Origin: Astragalus membranaceus
Taxonomy: Eukaryota > Streptophyta > Magnoliopsida > Fabales > Fabaceae
Reading direction: 5' to 3'
Assembly (NCBI GenBank): GCA_039519185.1
Contig: CM076854.1
Location: 157,104,166-157,168,165 of the forward strand
Length of the DNA: 64,000 nt
The notes below the pieces were generated by a model. The model had not been told where the DNA came from, searched no databases, and was given only the letters and a program-made list of their open reading frames with translations. This document shows positions 44,196 through 56,573 of this stretch, piece by piece; within the stretch, counting starts at the first letter, position 1, and every line of letters starts with the position of its first letter. Both the position numbers and the translations under genes were made by a program.

Positions 44196-45407
44196 TCCTA
44201 TAATTTTTTGTGTATTAAAAATGGTTTCAAAATAAATAAAATCGAAAAGTCGTGGCCACTGGAGTTGAACCTGCAACATGCAACGAAGAGAAACAAGCCT
44301 TAACCACTGAACGTCATGTCAAGCCTTAACCATTGAACGTCATGTCGTGTCATTAAGTGAACGCGGATCGTCTTTAATGGTTCTGTTTCAGAATTGCAAA
44401 GACTCTTCCAAGAGTTATTTCCCTACACCAATTGGCATGAGTTTCTCTATAAATAGAGACACTTTTGGGCAGAAAATACATGCTTGCATGTGCCAAAATT
44501 TTGCCAAAATTATATCTAAGTCATTTCTTCTTTTCTCTAGTGCACAAGAGTAATTGAGGAAACTTTATTCCATAAACTACCATTGATCGATATGCTTGGT
44601 ATGTGTGTGCAGACCATGTCAAGGAATTCCATTGTATCCTGAAGGGGATTCGCTGGTCATCCTATTGTAACCATGGAACATATATATATGTAACACCCCA
44701 TTTCTACCCGGCAATTTAAATTGAAATATCAGAGTTTGAAAATTATTTTTCACTTCATCCAACGGGATGTTACACTTAACTTCAGTTCCATCATACACAA
44801 TTGATAATAAAATTCATCATTTCAAAATCATAATACGTAGCTTTCTATAAAATGGGACGAACCCTCAAGTGACTCAAAAGTCTACAAAGAATGGTTTATC
44901 AACACGCAGCGGTTCGAAAGTAATAATTTCCAAAACTTAGTTGTAACAATATTAGTACAAAATCCAACAGTGTCACATGATATAAGGCTTAAACAGCTAG
45001 TAAATCGCCCCCCAGGTGCTACGTATCAGAGCTGACTCGACCAACTAGAAGGAAGGTACTAGATCACCTTCACTCGCTATCACCTGCACGTTGCCGACAT
45101 AAGAGGCAACATAAAAGCAGTAGGGTGAGTCTCTTTACATAAATAATAACAAATATGATAAGCATTATATTAGGGAAAGCAACTAAGGCACCAATTCCAA
45201 AAACAACGCCAGCATACAACATCAAATTCACCATCAACTCATAATCAATCAAGAAACAACACCAAACAATACTAACAACAACAGCGTGCACAACGACACT
45301 GACTTCACCAAAGAACACCCACAACAATCACTGGGCACAACTACATCAACAACCGCGACCACATAATAATACACACCGCAATAAATAGCCTTGAAGGCAC
45401 ACACCGC

Positions 45408-45600
45408 TTTGGCCGAAGCCCAACACCGCTTTGGCCGAAGCCCAACACCGCTTTAAATAGCCTTGAGGGCACACACCGCTTTGGCCGAAGCCCAACACCG
45501 CTTTGGCCGAAGCCCAACACCGCTTTAAATAGCCTTGAGGGCACACTCCGCTTTGGCCGAAGCCTAACTCACCACTGGCCGAAGCCTAACTCACCACTGG
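45408..45600 (+). repeat. 22-bp tandem repeats (CCGCTTTGGCCGAAGCCCAA)
   Basis: CCGCTTTGGCCGAAGCCCAACA recurs about five times, in two blocks separated by TAAATAGCCTTGAGGGCACA. It degrades into CACTGGCCGAAGCCTAACT at the right. GGCCGAAGCC carries a short palindrome. Confidence 0.85.
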
Positions 45601-46624
45601 CCGAAGCCTCAATAATAAAAACAGACCGAAATCTCAACAACGACAACATAATAATACACCGTCATTTACCTCGTCACTTACACCATCACTTACCTCGTTA
45701 TTAATCCACCAAAACATCGGCTATAGCTCTAAGGCTAACATCACCACATCATTCACTAGCTCTATGGCTAACCTCACTGCACCAATCCATAGCTCTAGGG
45801 CTAACCACAACTCATCAGTCAATAGCTCTAAGGCTAACACCCATCTCACCGGACACCTCGACACCACTCGTAGTGGACTAAATTGTCACTACAAGAACCA
45901 AATCGTCACCTAAGGACCAAACGTCACATCACCCTGCTTCACATCCATACTTCGACACCTACACGTCGACACTCATACGCTTGCACTTCGTTACATCTAC
46001 TCATCAATACATACACTGCGGTACACAGACTCTACACCTCAGCAACTACAACTCGACAACACTAGCGTCAACACCCATACAACATACTTCAATATTTATA
46101 CCCCTCGACAATGCTGTCTTCGACAAACTTTCACTGCACTTCAGCAGCCACACTTAGGCAAGATTACACCACCCTTAATACCTCTACTCCTCGAAAATAT
46201 ATATACTTAGGCTTATATCCACCACACTTCAACAACCTACACTTAGGCTCACCACACCTAAGCACAACACTTAACTTCAACACACATGTCCTTCAACGTA
46301 CACATTCCTTCGACGCACACCTATACTTCGACACACACCTAAACTCGATTCACCTCCAATTCGACACACCTTCTCTTTGACAATCCTACAATTCGACTCA
46401 CCTACAATTCCACAGACATACTTACATCTCGACAGCTACATATCAAAATTCTAACAAAAATCCGGCAGAGTTTCCTCTGAAATACGGACATTCCAAAATA
46501 TTATATTCACCTGTAATACCAGTCCAGACACAATTTCTATTTATAAATGATTATTTCCCACACAATCACGCAACACACACTAAAGCGCGCCCCAAAGCGG
46601 GCACTAAGGCAACATCGTGCCACG

Positions 46625-46793
46625 CCTCTGAAACAATTCAGGACGTCTCTGAAACAATTCAGGACGTCTCTGAGACAATTCAGGACGTCTCCGAGACAAT
46701 TCAGGACGTCTCTGAAACAATTCAGGACGTCTCTGAAACAATTCAGGACGTCTCTGAAACAATTCAGGACGTCTCTGAAACAACACAGCACAC
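46625..46793 (-). repeat. 21-bp tandem array upstream of the solo-LTR TATA box
   Basis: Seven full copies and one partial copy of TCTCTGAAACAATTCAGGAC+G. Each unit holds the palindrome CTGAA-N4-TTCAG. In minus orientation the array lies 80-250 bases upstream of the TATA at 46537-46545. Confidence 0.92.
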
Positions 46794-49393
46794 TTGTACT
46801 TGGACGGGCCAAGGTTTGGCGTCCGCACGCCTCATTTCCAGCAATCACACAGACACACGACATTTCCACAATATTCATTCAACAACTTGACACTCAACTC
46901 GACCACATATATTTGGGCATTTTCAACAACAATCTACACTCACTCCAATACTACTCAAATGAGTTTTGGTCAGTAATTCATGGCACAGTATCATATCAAT
47001 TCACAACTCAATACAACATCATCTCATCATCACAACAATTCAGCACAACAACAAGGCATATAAATCATCATTCAACAATCCAAATCTCCTAACGCCTAAC
47101 CCACACATAACACAAATCATATAAGCTATTATATAAGTAAAGGAGATCCCCCTAACCTTGAAGATTGAAGGACTCCAAGCAACACCAAAATCACCCAAAA
47201 ACAACGAGCTGTCCTCTCTCTAGCTGTTGCCGTCGCACCCCTCTGAATCAATCAACCACAACAAGTAAAGCACACCATGTATCTTGCAACTCATTGTGAT
47301 TTCACGTGCTGCAAAACAACACTGTAGGCTTCATGCTCCTCCCCAAAATCCTTGACAACCACGCAGGAGCAACCAGTTACCTTCCTAGCTTTTCCCTCTC
47401 CTCTTGCTTCGGTTTCTCTTTTCTTTCTCTCTGCGTTTTCACGCTGCCTTCTTTCTGATTTTCCTTCCCCAATTTCAATTCTAATTCCTTTCTTTTAATT
47501 CTCCTCAATCTCACGGCCCATCTTTCTTTCTTCCATTCTTTCATTAATTTCATTTCTTTTCCCTCACTAATGGGCCTTGGTTCTTATTACACCCCCCTCC
47601 ATTTACTTCTACTATTCCCCTAATTTAATTAACACACCTCCCATTTAATTACTAAACACTACTCCATAACACCATAAAATACTACTCACTTAGTTTATTA
47701 AACATCCTCCTATTATTTTATTATGACTATTCAAAGAAATACCTTAGTAATTTAATTTAATAAATACTTAATTATTTTGGGGCGTTACAATATACACATG
47801 AAATTGGAATTTGACGCTTAGAATTTATGATACTTGTATTAGTTATGTGATATCCAATATGAAAATGTTTCCTTTTCATAAAATAGAAATAAATTCTAAA
47901 GTGTTTGATTTATTTTTATGTCGAGTTATGACTTACATGTTTGGACCCGTTTTATGAATTTAAAGTTGATTTTGATAAATTTTTATAATCATGGTTGTTG
48001 TTGCTTTATATATTTAATGTATTGAATGTATGGTTTCTTGAATATATTCAAGTGGAGTAGACTTCAAATTGAAGTGGTTATTAAATATTTAATAGCAAAA
48101 GAAGAATGTCATAAAGTTTGTGTATATGACACAATGAATGACAAAAGTGTCATGGTGATAGTTAGTTTAAACTATCAAGAATATATAAAAGACATAGCTA
48201 TGTGATTGATTGAATAATCAATGTTTAATAAAGTTGGAATAAGTATTGCATTTCTTTGACGAAAGAATTGACAAGGATATGATGTTGAAGACATCATTGG
48301 GGATGTGATACAAGCCCATATCTAATCGATCACCAATAGTGAAAACCCAACTCATACTTGAATAACATCAAGTCTTGAGTTCAATGGAGAAAGTACATTA
48401 TAAGAGTGATTGAAGTACTCAACAATAGATATATCCCGAGGGGTAAAAGTATTTGGACCATAAGAATAAAGTGGTAGGATGAGGTTTTCCTCTTAATGGA
48501 CATATAACATATATTTGCTGAGATGCATAATTATGGGTGCATTTCTGATATAGTCTACCTATATAAGAATGAAGTGAGGCCGCTTCATAGAGTTAAAGGG
48601 CTTGACTCTTGAATTTTCATGAAAATGATACCGGACACAAGGCCTAAACAAAAGTGTCCTTTTTATAATTCGATCAATGGTACTGAGATTTCAGGTGTGA
48701 GTTATGCACACTTGTTCTAATGAATAATTGGTTCAAAGCTTGTCTACCAATCTATTTAGAGATGAGTGAAGACTTAATTTACTATGTAGTGGTTCAAATC
48801 GTAAGATACCATTATCTGAAACCATGATATTTCCGGAATATTGGATTTGGATATTTTGGAAATGGTGGAGGGTTGTTGGAGAAATTTCCAAAATATATTT
48901 GGAAGATTGCAATGGTTAATAATATTAACGGCATCACAATAACAAGTATATGCGTTTGGTTCAATGGTTGTGATCATGTGCTACTTCTATTTGCGTGACC
49001 CTGGTTCGATTCCTGCATCCTATAATTTTTTGTGTATTAAAAATGGTTTCAAAAATGATTCCTGCACGAGAGTAATTGAGGAAACTTTATTCCGTAAACT
49101 ACCATTGATCGATATGCTTGGTGTGGGTGTGCAGACCATGTCAAGGAACTCTATTGTATCCTGAAGGGGATTTGCTGGTCATCTTATTACATCCAATCTA
49201 GAGTGATTGGTGGGGGCGAATCGAACATAAAGCTTAGTGTCATACACGCCTTGGAGGCAATGATGAATTTACCTTCTCCTTATTAGTTATCCTACATGTT
49301 ATTCACAATTATTGATACTAATGATTTTCTATGTTTTGTTGTTCTTCTTAGTTGGAACATTATTATTCCCACCAACAAATTGTTCTCACAATA

Positions 49394-49503
49394 ATCACAC
49401 AAGATTTTGTATTTAATGACGTAATCCGAACCGTTAATTTAAATTTGACGGTTACAATTAAAAGATTTCATTTTTCACGGTGAGAACTATTTGTCACTTC
49501 TTT
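49394..49503. repeat. Right arm of the split terminal-inverted-repeat element
   Basis: Inverted partner of 43930-44034 at roughly 80% identity by eye. It is followed by a long (TA)n run at 49537-49599. Confidence 0.75.
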
Positions 49504-49533
49504 TTATAAGCAAACTATTTCTCACTTCATACG

Positions 49534-49536
<3 letters not shown>

Positions 49537-49599
<63 letters not shown>
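49537..49599. repeat. (TA)n microsatellite
   Basis: About 31 uninterrupted TA units directly outside the right TIR arm. Confidence 0.95.
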
Positions 49600-49605
<6 letters not shown>

Positions 49606-50302
49606 TACAATTGCGAATAATCTATTAGGATTATTCCAAATGTCAACTAAATAGCAAGACATTTAAGCATTACACTTGACATGTCATAATAATAATAATA
49701 ATCGTATGTGTTGCTAACCTGTTTTATAAATTAATTCAAAAAGAAAATAAAAAAAGTTATCATAATAGTGTCTCTTTAAAGCTGGAATAAATGAATTGTT
49801 TTTTATTTGAACTTGACATGAATTTAAAAAAGAAAAAAAAAACGTTACCATATCTATAAAGCTAGAATAAATGCATTGTTTATTATTTGAAATTTAAAAT
49901 TTCCATTTATATGAACTAATAAATTTTTAAAATTCGAATAAATGACAACATTAATAGAAAAATGAAACATCATTTTCACATATGGTAACTTTATAAATGA
50001 CAATAGGCAATGATTTGAATTTACTAAATGCAAAATTAAAATCATTGCCACTAATATTTAAAGGAATTTGAATTTTTATAATTTAAAATTAAAATCTTTC
50101 CATACAATCTCTCTTAACTTTTTCACATTTTGTAAACAACTCGAGCAAAAAGATAATTTTGTGTAAAATATTGAATCACATAGGATTGAAAAGTTAAACA
50201 TTAATATTTAAGTCATAAACACTACTAAAAATATCTAATTTACTGACCAAAATTAGTCACAAAAAATTAACTTTGTCGCTATTTTTTATGTCTTAAAACA
50301 TA
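49600..50302. other. AT-rich intergenic DNA
   Basis: No gene or bounded element. A poorly conserved repeat (AAAGCTGGAATAAATGAATTG / AAGCTAGAATAAATGCATTG) occurs at 49780 and 49859. Confidence 0.4.
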
Positions 50303-50305
50303 GTG

Positions 50306-51347
50306 CACTACAAAAAAACAGCGTATTAGCGACGGATTTTTCCCTCGCTAATGCCCTGTTTTTCTCTCGCTACTGAGTGTTAGCGACGGAATTAGCAACA
50401 GACTAATTCCGTCGCTAAACCACTTGTCGCTAATGCCTAGCGAGGGAATAAAATCCTGTCGCTAAAATTAGCGACGAAAAATCCGTCGCTAAAAACACTG
50501 TGCCACTGACTGTTGCAGTTCATTTGACACTGACACTGACCAAAGTTAGCGACGGATTTCCGTCGCTAAAATCCGTCGCTAACCTCATTTTTTTAAAAAA
50601 AAAAACTATTCTCAGATAAAGAGAGGGAGAGATTAGGGGTTGGGGAGATAAGGGAAGAAAAAAATGGTGTGGTGGTGGTGTGGTGTTGAAGGGAGAAGAT
50701 AATGGTGGTGGTGGTGGTAAGAAAAAATGAAAGAGGAAGAGGAAAATGGAGAAGGAAAAGAAATGAAAGAGGATGGTGTGGTGGTGGTGGTGGTGGTGTG
50801 GTGTTGAAGGGAGAAGATGAGAAGAAATGAAAGAGGAAGAGGAAAATGGAGAAGGAAAAGAAATGAAAGAGGAAGAGGAAGAAATGAAAGAGGATGGTGT
50901 GGTGGTGGTGGTGGTGTGGTGTTGAAGGGAGAAGATGATGGTGGTGAGGAAGAAATGAAAGAGGAAGAGGAAAAACGGAGAAGGGGAAGAAATGAAAGAG
51001 GAAGAGGAAGAAATGAAAGATGAAAGAAAGGATTCGGGTTTATAAAAAAAAATTAACAATTAGCGACGGATTTCCCTCGCTAATTCTGGTCACGTGTCAA
51101 ATCAACTGCAACGGTCAGTGGCACAATTTTCCAAAGATTAGCGACGGATTTCCCTCGCTAATTCAAAATTTTTTTCAATTTTCGCACCATGTTAAATCTG
51201 TCGCTAATTTAGCCAATTTCCGTCGCTAAATACCTTGTTTTCAATCCGTCGCTAATTTTGTGCATTTCCGTCGCTAATTTTGATTTTAGCGACGGACTTC
51301 CAATCCGTCGCTAAAATCCGTCGCTAATCCATGTTTTTTTTGTAGTG
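50306..51347. mobile_element. Nonautonomous CACTA-type element, 1,042 bp, complete
   Basis: The ends CACTACAAAAAAAC and TTTTTTTTGTAGTG are inverted. The 3-bp duplication GTG flanks both sides (50303-50305, 51348-51350), as expected for CACTA. Both subterminal regions are packed with TTAGCGACGGA / TCCGTCGCTAA words in both orientations, the likely transposase-binding sites. The core (50630-51020) is a purine-rich block of GAAATGAAAGAGGAAGAGGA and GGTGGTGGTGTGG repeats. It encodes no transposase; the long frames through it are low-complexity. Confidence 0.92.
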
Positions 51348-51350
51348 GTG

Positions 51351-52015
51351 AGACAATTAAAGACGCATTTCATATTTTCTGTTACTAACTATAAGTAAAA
51401 AGTATATCAGATAGAGATTACTATTTTACATTTTTCTAAAATAAGATCATTGTTTAACCTGAAATATGTTAATATGTACACGTAAGTCTATTAGTCTTTG
51501 AACTATAAAATTAAAATATATCATATGGGTACCGGTTGATTTACATGCATGAAATACTATATTAATATTTAAAAATCTCTATATGAACACTTTAATAGAA
51601 ATTACAAGCTTACAAAAAATAATAAAAGATATTATATGAATTTAACTTGTGCAATATAAGTCATCTTACCGTTGAGATTTTTAATAGATAAATACTTTTT
51701 AAAAGATAACACATTAGTATAAATTTATATTTTTTACTATACACGGTGTGTAACACGGCCATCATTTAAATTATTCAATGAGTATTAATTTTACATGAAA
51801 CTTATTGTTTTTAGTTTTTAGATAAATACTTTTAATAGATAGGAGATTAATATAAATTATTTTTAATAGAGATAGGGGTGAATATTTAAATAATATTTAC
51901 TAAATTATTTATTAATAACAACTCTAATTAAAAATACTATTTTGTAAAATAGTAATTAAACAGTTTGATATTTAAGCAAAAAAAATTGGTTTACATAATT
52001 CGGACATTCAATAAA

Positions 52016-52064
<49 letters not shown>

Positions 52065-52677
52065 TACAAAATTGACTATTTTAAATGATGAAAAATATAT
52101 ATTTATTTAAATTATGATGTGTCAAAAAGTACTTTATTGTGAAATAATTTGAGCAATACTTTCTTGACTTTCTATCAACTCTGAATAAAACCTTAACGAG
52201 TACTAAAATACATAATAAAATGATATCCATGAGTCAATACATCTAATAATGCACATAAAACATTGTTAAATTAATAACAAATATACTCATGGTGATAATT
52301 TTGTACGAGTTTTTTGGTTTGTTTAGACTAGAGTATCTATGCCTCTTGCATTATAATTTTTTGATATGTTAATGAGTCCAATCAAATAAATATACAATGA
52401 TCTCTATGAACTTCTATAAGACATAACTTACATCACATTGTCCACACACTAAACTTTAAAATAAATTAATATATTTTAAATTCATATTTAAATACCATAA
52501 TGATTATATACTTAGATTAAATTCAATAAAACATATATACTAAGATAACTATTTTTTTGATACAACTGAAAATAATATACTAAGATAACTATTAATTTCA
52601 AAGCAAAAAATTAATAAATATTCTATGTACATCAAGTATTTTATTACTAACTAAACTTCTAACAAGATATTGTATAT
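51351..52677. other. AT-rich DNA upstream of a Helitron end
   Basis: No gene seen. A (TA)n run lies at 52021-52062. It may be the body of the Helitron whose 3' end follows; no convincing 5' TC terminus was located. Confidence 0.4.
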
Positions 52678-52706
52678 CCGTGCATCGCACGGGTCATGCA
52701 CACTAG
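52678..52706 (+). mobile_element. Helitron 3' terminus
   Basis: A perfect 6-bp-stem hairpin CCGTGC-ATC-GCACGG (52678-52692), ten bases, then CTAG followed by T. This is the standard Helitron end: hairpin, 10-12 bases, CTRR, insertion before T. Confidence 0.85.
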
Positions 52707-52768
52707 TATGTGTGTGTGTGTGTGTGTGTGTGCGCGTGTGCGTGTGCGTGTGCGTGTGCGTGTGTGAG
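52707..52768. repeat. (TG)n/(CGTG)n microsatellite
   Basis: TG dinucleotides grade into GTGTGC units. It starts directly at the Helitron junction. Confidence 0.9.
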
Positions 52769-54216
52769 AGGATGAAGTTATAGCTAATAGCTAATAGATA
52801 CAATCATGAATGGTTAAGAGGTTAAGATTAAAATCGAAAAGCCATGTGACTTTTTAAATTTTTAACTAACTTTTAATATTGACCATCTATATATGGTTCT
52901 TATGGTCTATATTTTCTCTTCTCATTATCATATAAAAAAAAGAGTAAACATTTCGAGAAATGAAAATGTGGGTCAAATTTATCTCTAATAGGGACTGAAA
53001 TGTCCTTAAAAATTTATTCCAAAAGAACTAATTTGATCCATATTTGAGATTGTTGTGGACCAAAGTTGCTTCATGGGGTCACTTTGCTTATTTATTTGAA
53101 TTTATTTTTACCCCCTTGATTGTCGTTTTCTTGCCCTTTCCCTACCTTACACCATGACCTTGGCAATGCATATTTTGTGGAAATTTAAGAGATGTGAGCC
53201 AAGTCCCTTGCTTTTGAAAGGAATAATTTCAAGTGCTTGAGCCCCTAATTGGGCATCCTTCAGATTTATCCCCTCTTAGTTATAATTTCTACTACCAATT
53301 GTGTTGTATGTTACGGGGTTTCTCTTTTGGGTTGTCTCTATACCTTTTTACACTTTATTTGAAAGACAAGAATTTGCTTAAGGATAAACTAAGGTTAAGC
53401 GTCAGCAGGTTGATAAACCTCAAAACCTTGCATTATTAGGGGACAATTCCACACCAATTTTAGAGTAATATTGCACTTATCTGTGAAATAATCAGTAATA
53501 TACACTATTTTTTTGTAACAAGAGCTAAGTTGGAAAGAGTGAAAGTGAGTTTTTGGGGCGAAATAGAATGTTTTCAGAGGACTTGCACCGTAACGTAGAG
53601 ATTTTGCACGATCGTGCAGATCGCATGTGTTGGTTTCCTTGCTTCTAGACCTTCAACAAGACGGTACACATCTAAGTGCATACAACAACAAAAAATCACT
53701 GCCACTCAGCTCAGCAATGTGAAAAGTAGCACAGCATGCACACATGAACACGACTGCTCTGCGAGAAGAAATCATTGCCTGGAAAAAGGTCATAGGCATG
53801 TCTTGCCTTGCAATGGCCAATATCAGGTCATGCTAGTTCACCCAAACAAGTTGGAGTGAAACAATTTATTGCTTGTGTTACTTTTCCTATTATTTTTCTA
53901 TTCAATGAGGTAACCAAAATTGGATTAATTAGGTGCAATCTGTCACAATAATATTTGTATGAAACTACAGTTGCAGTATCAGGATTGAGTTGGGAGCCAA
54001 ACACAAATGAATCAAATTATACATCATTCTTACACAAACAAATTTACACAAGCTAATACATGTCATTGCCACCGATCCCACCATTGTTGTAGTACAAGTA
54101 ATTGAGCAACCAAAAGATGCAAGCAGCAGTAAGAAACTATGGAAGAAGCTTACATTTACAGAATCTGTCCAAGATGTGCTAGTTTAGTTAAGACTCAATA
54201 TCCACAATGCAGCATT
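52769..54216. other. Intergenic DNA 3' of the RABC1 gene
   Basis: Includes the RABC1 3'UTR near 54217 and below. A plus-strand frame of 81 codons (53614-53859) is Cys/His-rich near its end (CTHEHDCSARRNHCLEKG) but matches nothing I know and has no clear promoter. Listed here, not as a gene. Confidence 0.35.
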
Positions 54217-56573
54217 TTAAGAACAACATCCACCATTTTGGGATGCTTGTGGTTCTTGTTTCTGTTTTAAAACATTCCTTTTTACTGCTGCTGTTGATCC
54301 TTCTTCCAACAGACTAGGAGCTTCCATTATCTACAAAATGATGTCATATTAGTTATGTTTTCTTAGGAAAATCATACACAGCAGTTAATCTACAGTATAA
54401 TTTTCTATCATGCATAAAACGATACCTTTAGAGCAAGTTCTTGAAAGCACTTCTCCACATTTTCTCTAGTTTTAGCACTACATTCAAGAAGAAAACACCC
54501 CAAATCTTTAGCAAGGGCTAATCCCTCTTCTCTGCTTACAGCTCTTTCAGAATCCTAAAAATAGAGGAATGAAACATAGCAGAAATTAATGAAAGGAATA
54601 CATCAAAAGAGAAAGTTCCACATGCCATGTGAAAATCTCACATGGTAGGGTCCATTCCTAGGAGTCCTGGAAAGTTGAGAGTCTAAATTTCGAATTTCAG
54701 CAAATCTAATGCATGCACCTAGAAGTGAGGCTCTCATTCATGATCTTAAATGCTACATGGATTGGTAAATGAAATCAATGCTAGACGATATCCTATTACA
54801 AATTCATCTATCTCCACAAGGTTCTTCGATAGTTTACCATCCAGTAAAACTGTAAATTGTTGGCTTGATTTGGTTACTCTGACAACATGAAAGGTTCCAA
54901 ATGATAGTGCCTGCCACCTTAAGTATATGCATCTAATAATCCAGATATTCACTGAATTGACATTGAGTTCAAAAACAAAATGCTACGTGGATGCAATGGA
55001 TATGTTAAGATATCAAGCACGCCGCGTACAAATGAGGTTCTATTTATCTAGCTGATAATCCAAGGATCCTGTTTTCTGATGGATGTCATCAGAAGAGAAT
55101 CATGGTAATAGTAGCAGAAAAATATGAAGCAATGGTATAAACATCATATGCATGTCCATGTATACCGACCATAGGTAAAACAAAGTCTTCTAACTTCTAA
55201 ATTGCTCTTGATTAATATATATTCATTTCAGCCATCCAAGCCCAATAGATGATACTAAAGCATAAAACTTACTCTATCGACTTTATTTCCAACTAGCATC
55301 TTCACACAATCCTGATTAGTTGAATAGAGTTCCACTTCCTTAGACCACACTTCTGATAAGTTTGTAAAGGTTTCTCTCTTTGTGACATCATAAACTATAA
55401 GAGAAGAAGAGGAAGCAACTTCATAAATAGAAATCATAAAATATGAAGGAAGTTAACTAGCAATAATTCAATAAAGATAATTTATCTACTTTTAACTATT
55501 AGAAAATTATGGTTTCAGAAGGCCACCTATAGTACCAAGAAAAACATGCTCACCTAACAGTTCATGCTAGAAAGTTAAGGAGGATGTTTTCGAGAAGCGC
55601 CTTGTTTCCTTAGTTGCAATTGTAAAGCCTATCTAATCATTGATAAAAATTACTACACAACTTATTTTACCATATACATTAAACCTAAAAAATCAAAAGC
55701 ATAGGAGGAAACCAAGATTCATAAGAAATGTCAGTATGTCACAATTCCTAGCAAATGCTTAATTTTGATCTACCTTTATCAGACATCACATTTAAATAAA
55801 AAATATCAAGAGCATAAATGGAAGTATAATGTTGAAGTAGAGTTCAATGGTAGTTGCAAATACAAATTTCTCCATGAAGAAAGTCTAGAGAGCTAGGTTT
55901 CTGATATAGCAGAATTAGATATTCTTGCACAAAAACCACATTAGCGTACCGAGAATGATTCCTTGTGCTCCTCTGTAATAAGAACTTGTTAGAGTCCTGA
56001 ACCTTTCCTGCCCAGCTGCAATAAATAGATCCAATGTTATTTTATAAATCAATAAAACACTTAAATTAGTCATTTTGGTCAATAAATAAACAAGTTTATC
56101 AACATTAACACTATCTGTTTGAATCACATTATGCTTCCCGGATTGAACAAAAGGTATTATACTTTACCTGTGTCCCAAATTGTTAGTTTTAATCTCTTCC
56201 CACCTACTGTTAGCATTTTGATCTTAAAATCAACACCTAGCATTAGATCATATGAAAACCCAAATCAGATAAAAGCAGCAAGCATAAATTGAATTGTTTA
56301 TTAATTTCAAATCAGTGGAGTAAAGGGGGCAAAGTATTAGGCAATGTCAATAAAAGAAATCAAATAGATTCAATCATGAAAGCAGAGAATATAAAAATTA
56401 GGAAAAATGATGAGAATTGGGTTATATATACCGATGGTGGGAGAAAGATCTTCAGTAGAGCTGGAAATGAAGCTAACAAGTAAACTACTTTTTCCCACAC
56501 CAGAATCACCGATCAACAAGATCTTGAAAGAGAGATCATAGCCACCACTACTCTGACCTGAAGATGAACTCAT
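54217..56573 (-). CDS. RABC1: Rab18-type small GTPase RABC1, six exons
   Basis: Exons (minus): 56432-56573, 56168-56236, 55950-56015, 55273-55394, 54426-54554, 54217-54330. All introns are GT-AG, and phases join into 213 codons. Motifs: P-loop GDSGVGKS (22-29), switch I with T46, WDTAGQE (68-74), GNKVD (128-132), ECSAK (157-161), and a C-terminal CCS for double geranylgeranylation. GYDLSFKILLIGDSG near the start and SSLLVSFIS point to RABC1 within the RABC (Rab18) branch. Rab18-type GTPases act in membrane traffic and at lipid-droplet and ER contacts; RABC1 has been linked to lipid-droplet dynamics and stress. The GTPase residues are all present. A Met-Ser4 start follows a CT-rich 5'UTR. Intron 3 is 555 bases; intron 4, 718. 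Confidence 0.96.

Larger units (their letters stand above)
44689..47789 (-). mobile_element. 3.1-kb solo LTR
   Basis: Ends TGTAACACCCC and GGGGCGTTACA are inverted; the duplication ATATA flanks it (44684-44688, 47790-47794). There is no internal region and no second LTR, so it is a solo LTR left by LTR-LTR recombination. The minus orientation is preferred: a strong TATA (TATAAATAG, 46537-46545, minus) lies about 1.2 kb from the start TGTAACGCCCC. Long LTRs of this type occur in gypsy elements. The open frames inside are products of tandem repeats. Confidence 0.85.
44059..49191 (+). mobile_element. Copia-like noncoding LTR element inserted in the split TIR element, itself split by a solo LTR
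   Basis: Direct repeats lie at 44059-44669 and 48874-49191 and match over their ends. The right one starts TGTTGGAGAAATTTCC after a purine-rich stretch (GGTGGAGGG) and ends TTATTACA. It lacks about 300 bases present in the left one, including the TATA box (CTCTATAAATAG, 44449-44460). The interior (44670-44688 plus 47790-48873) has no readable gag or pol. No 5-bp duplication was found. LTR identity is therefore an inference. Confidence 0.55.

Noticed and set aside
45341..45546. Minus-strand repeat frames (FKAVLGFGQSGVG...)
   Set aside because: They are translations of the 22-bp tandem array in a solo LTR.
46547..47092. A 181-codon plus-strand frame, and minus-strand frames over the same stretch
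   Set aside because: Open only because the 21-bp tandem repeat is a multiple of three; it reads in many frames as FRTSLKQ or similar repeats.
50520..51059. A 179-codon minus-strand frame inside the CACTA element
   Set aside because: It is translated low-complexity purine/pyrimidine repeat (Ser/Phe/His/Thr runs), not a protein.
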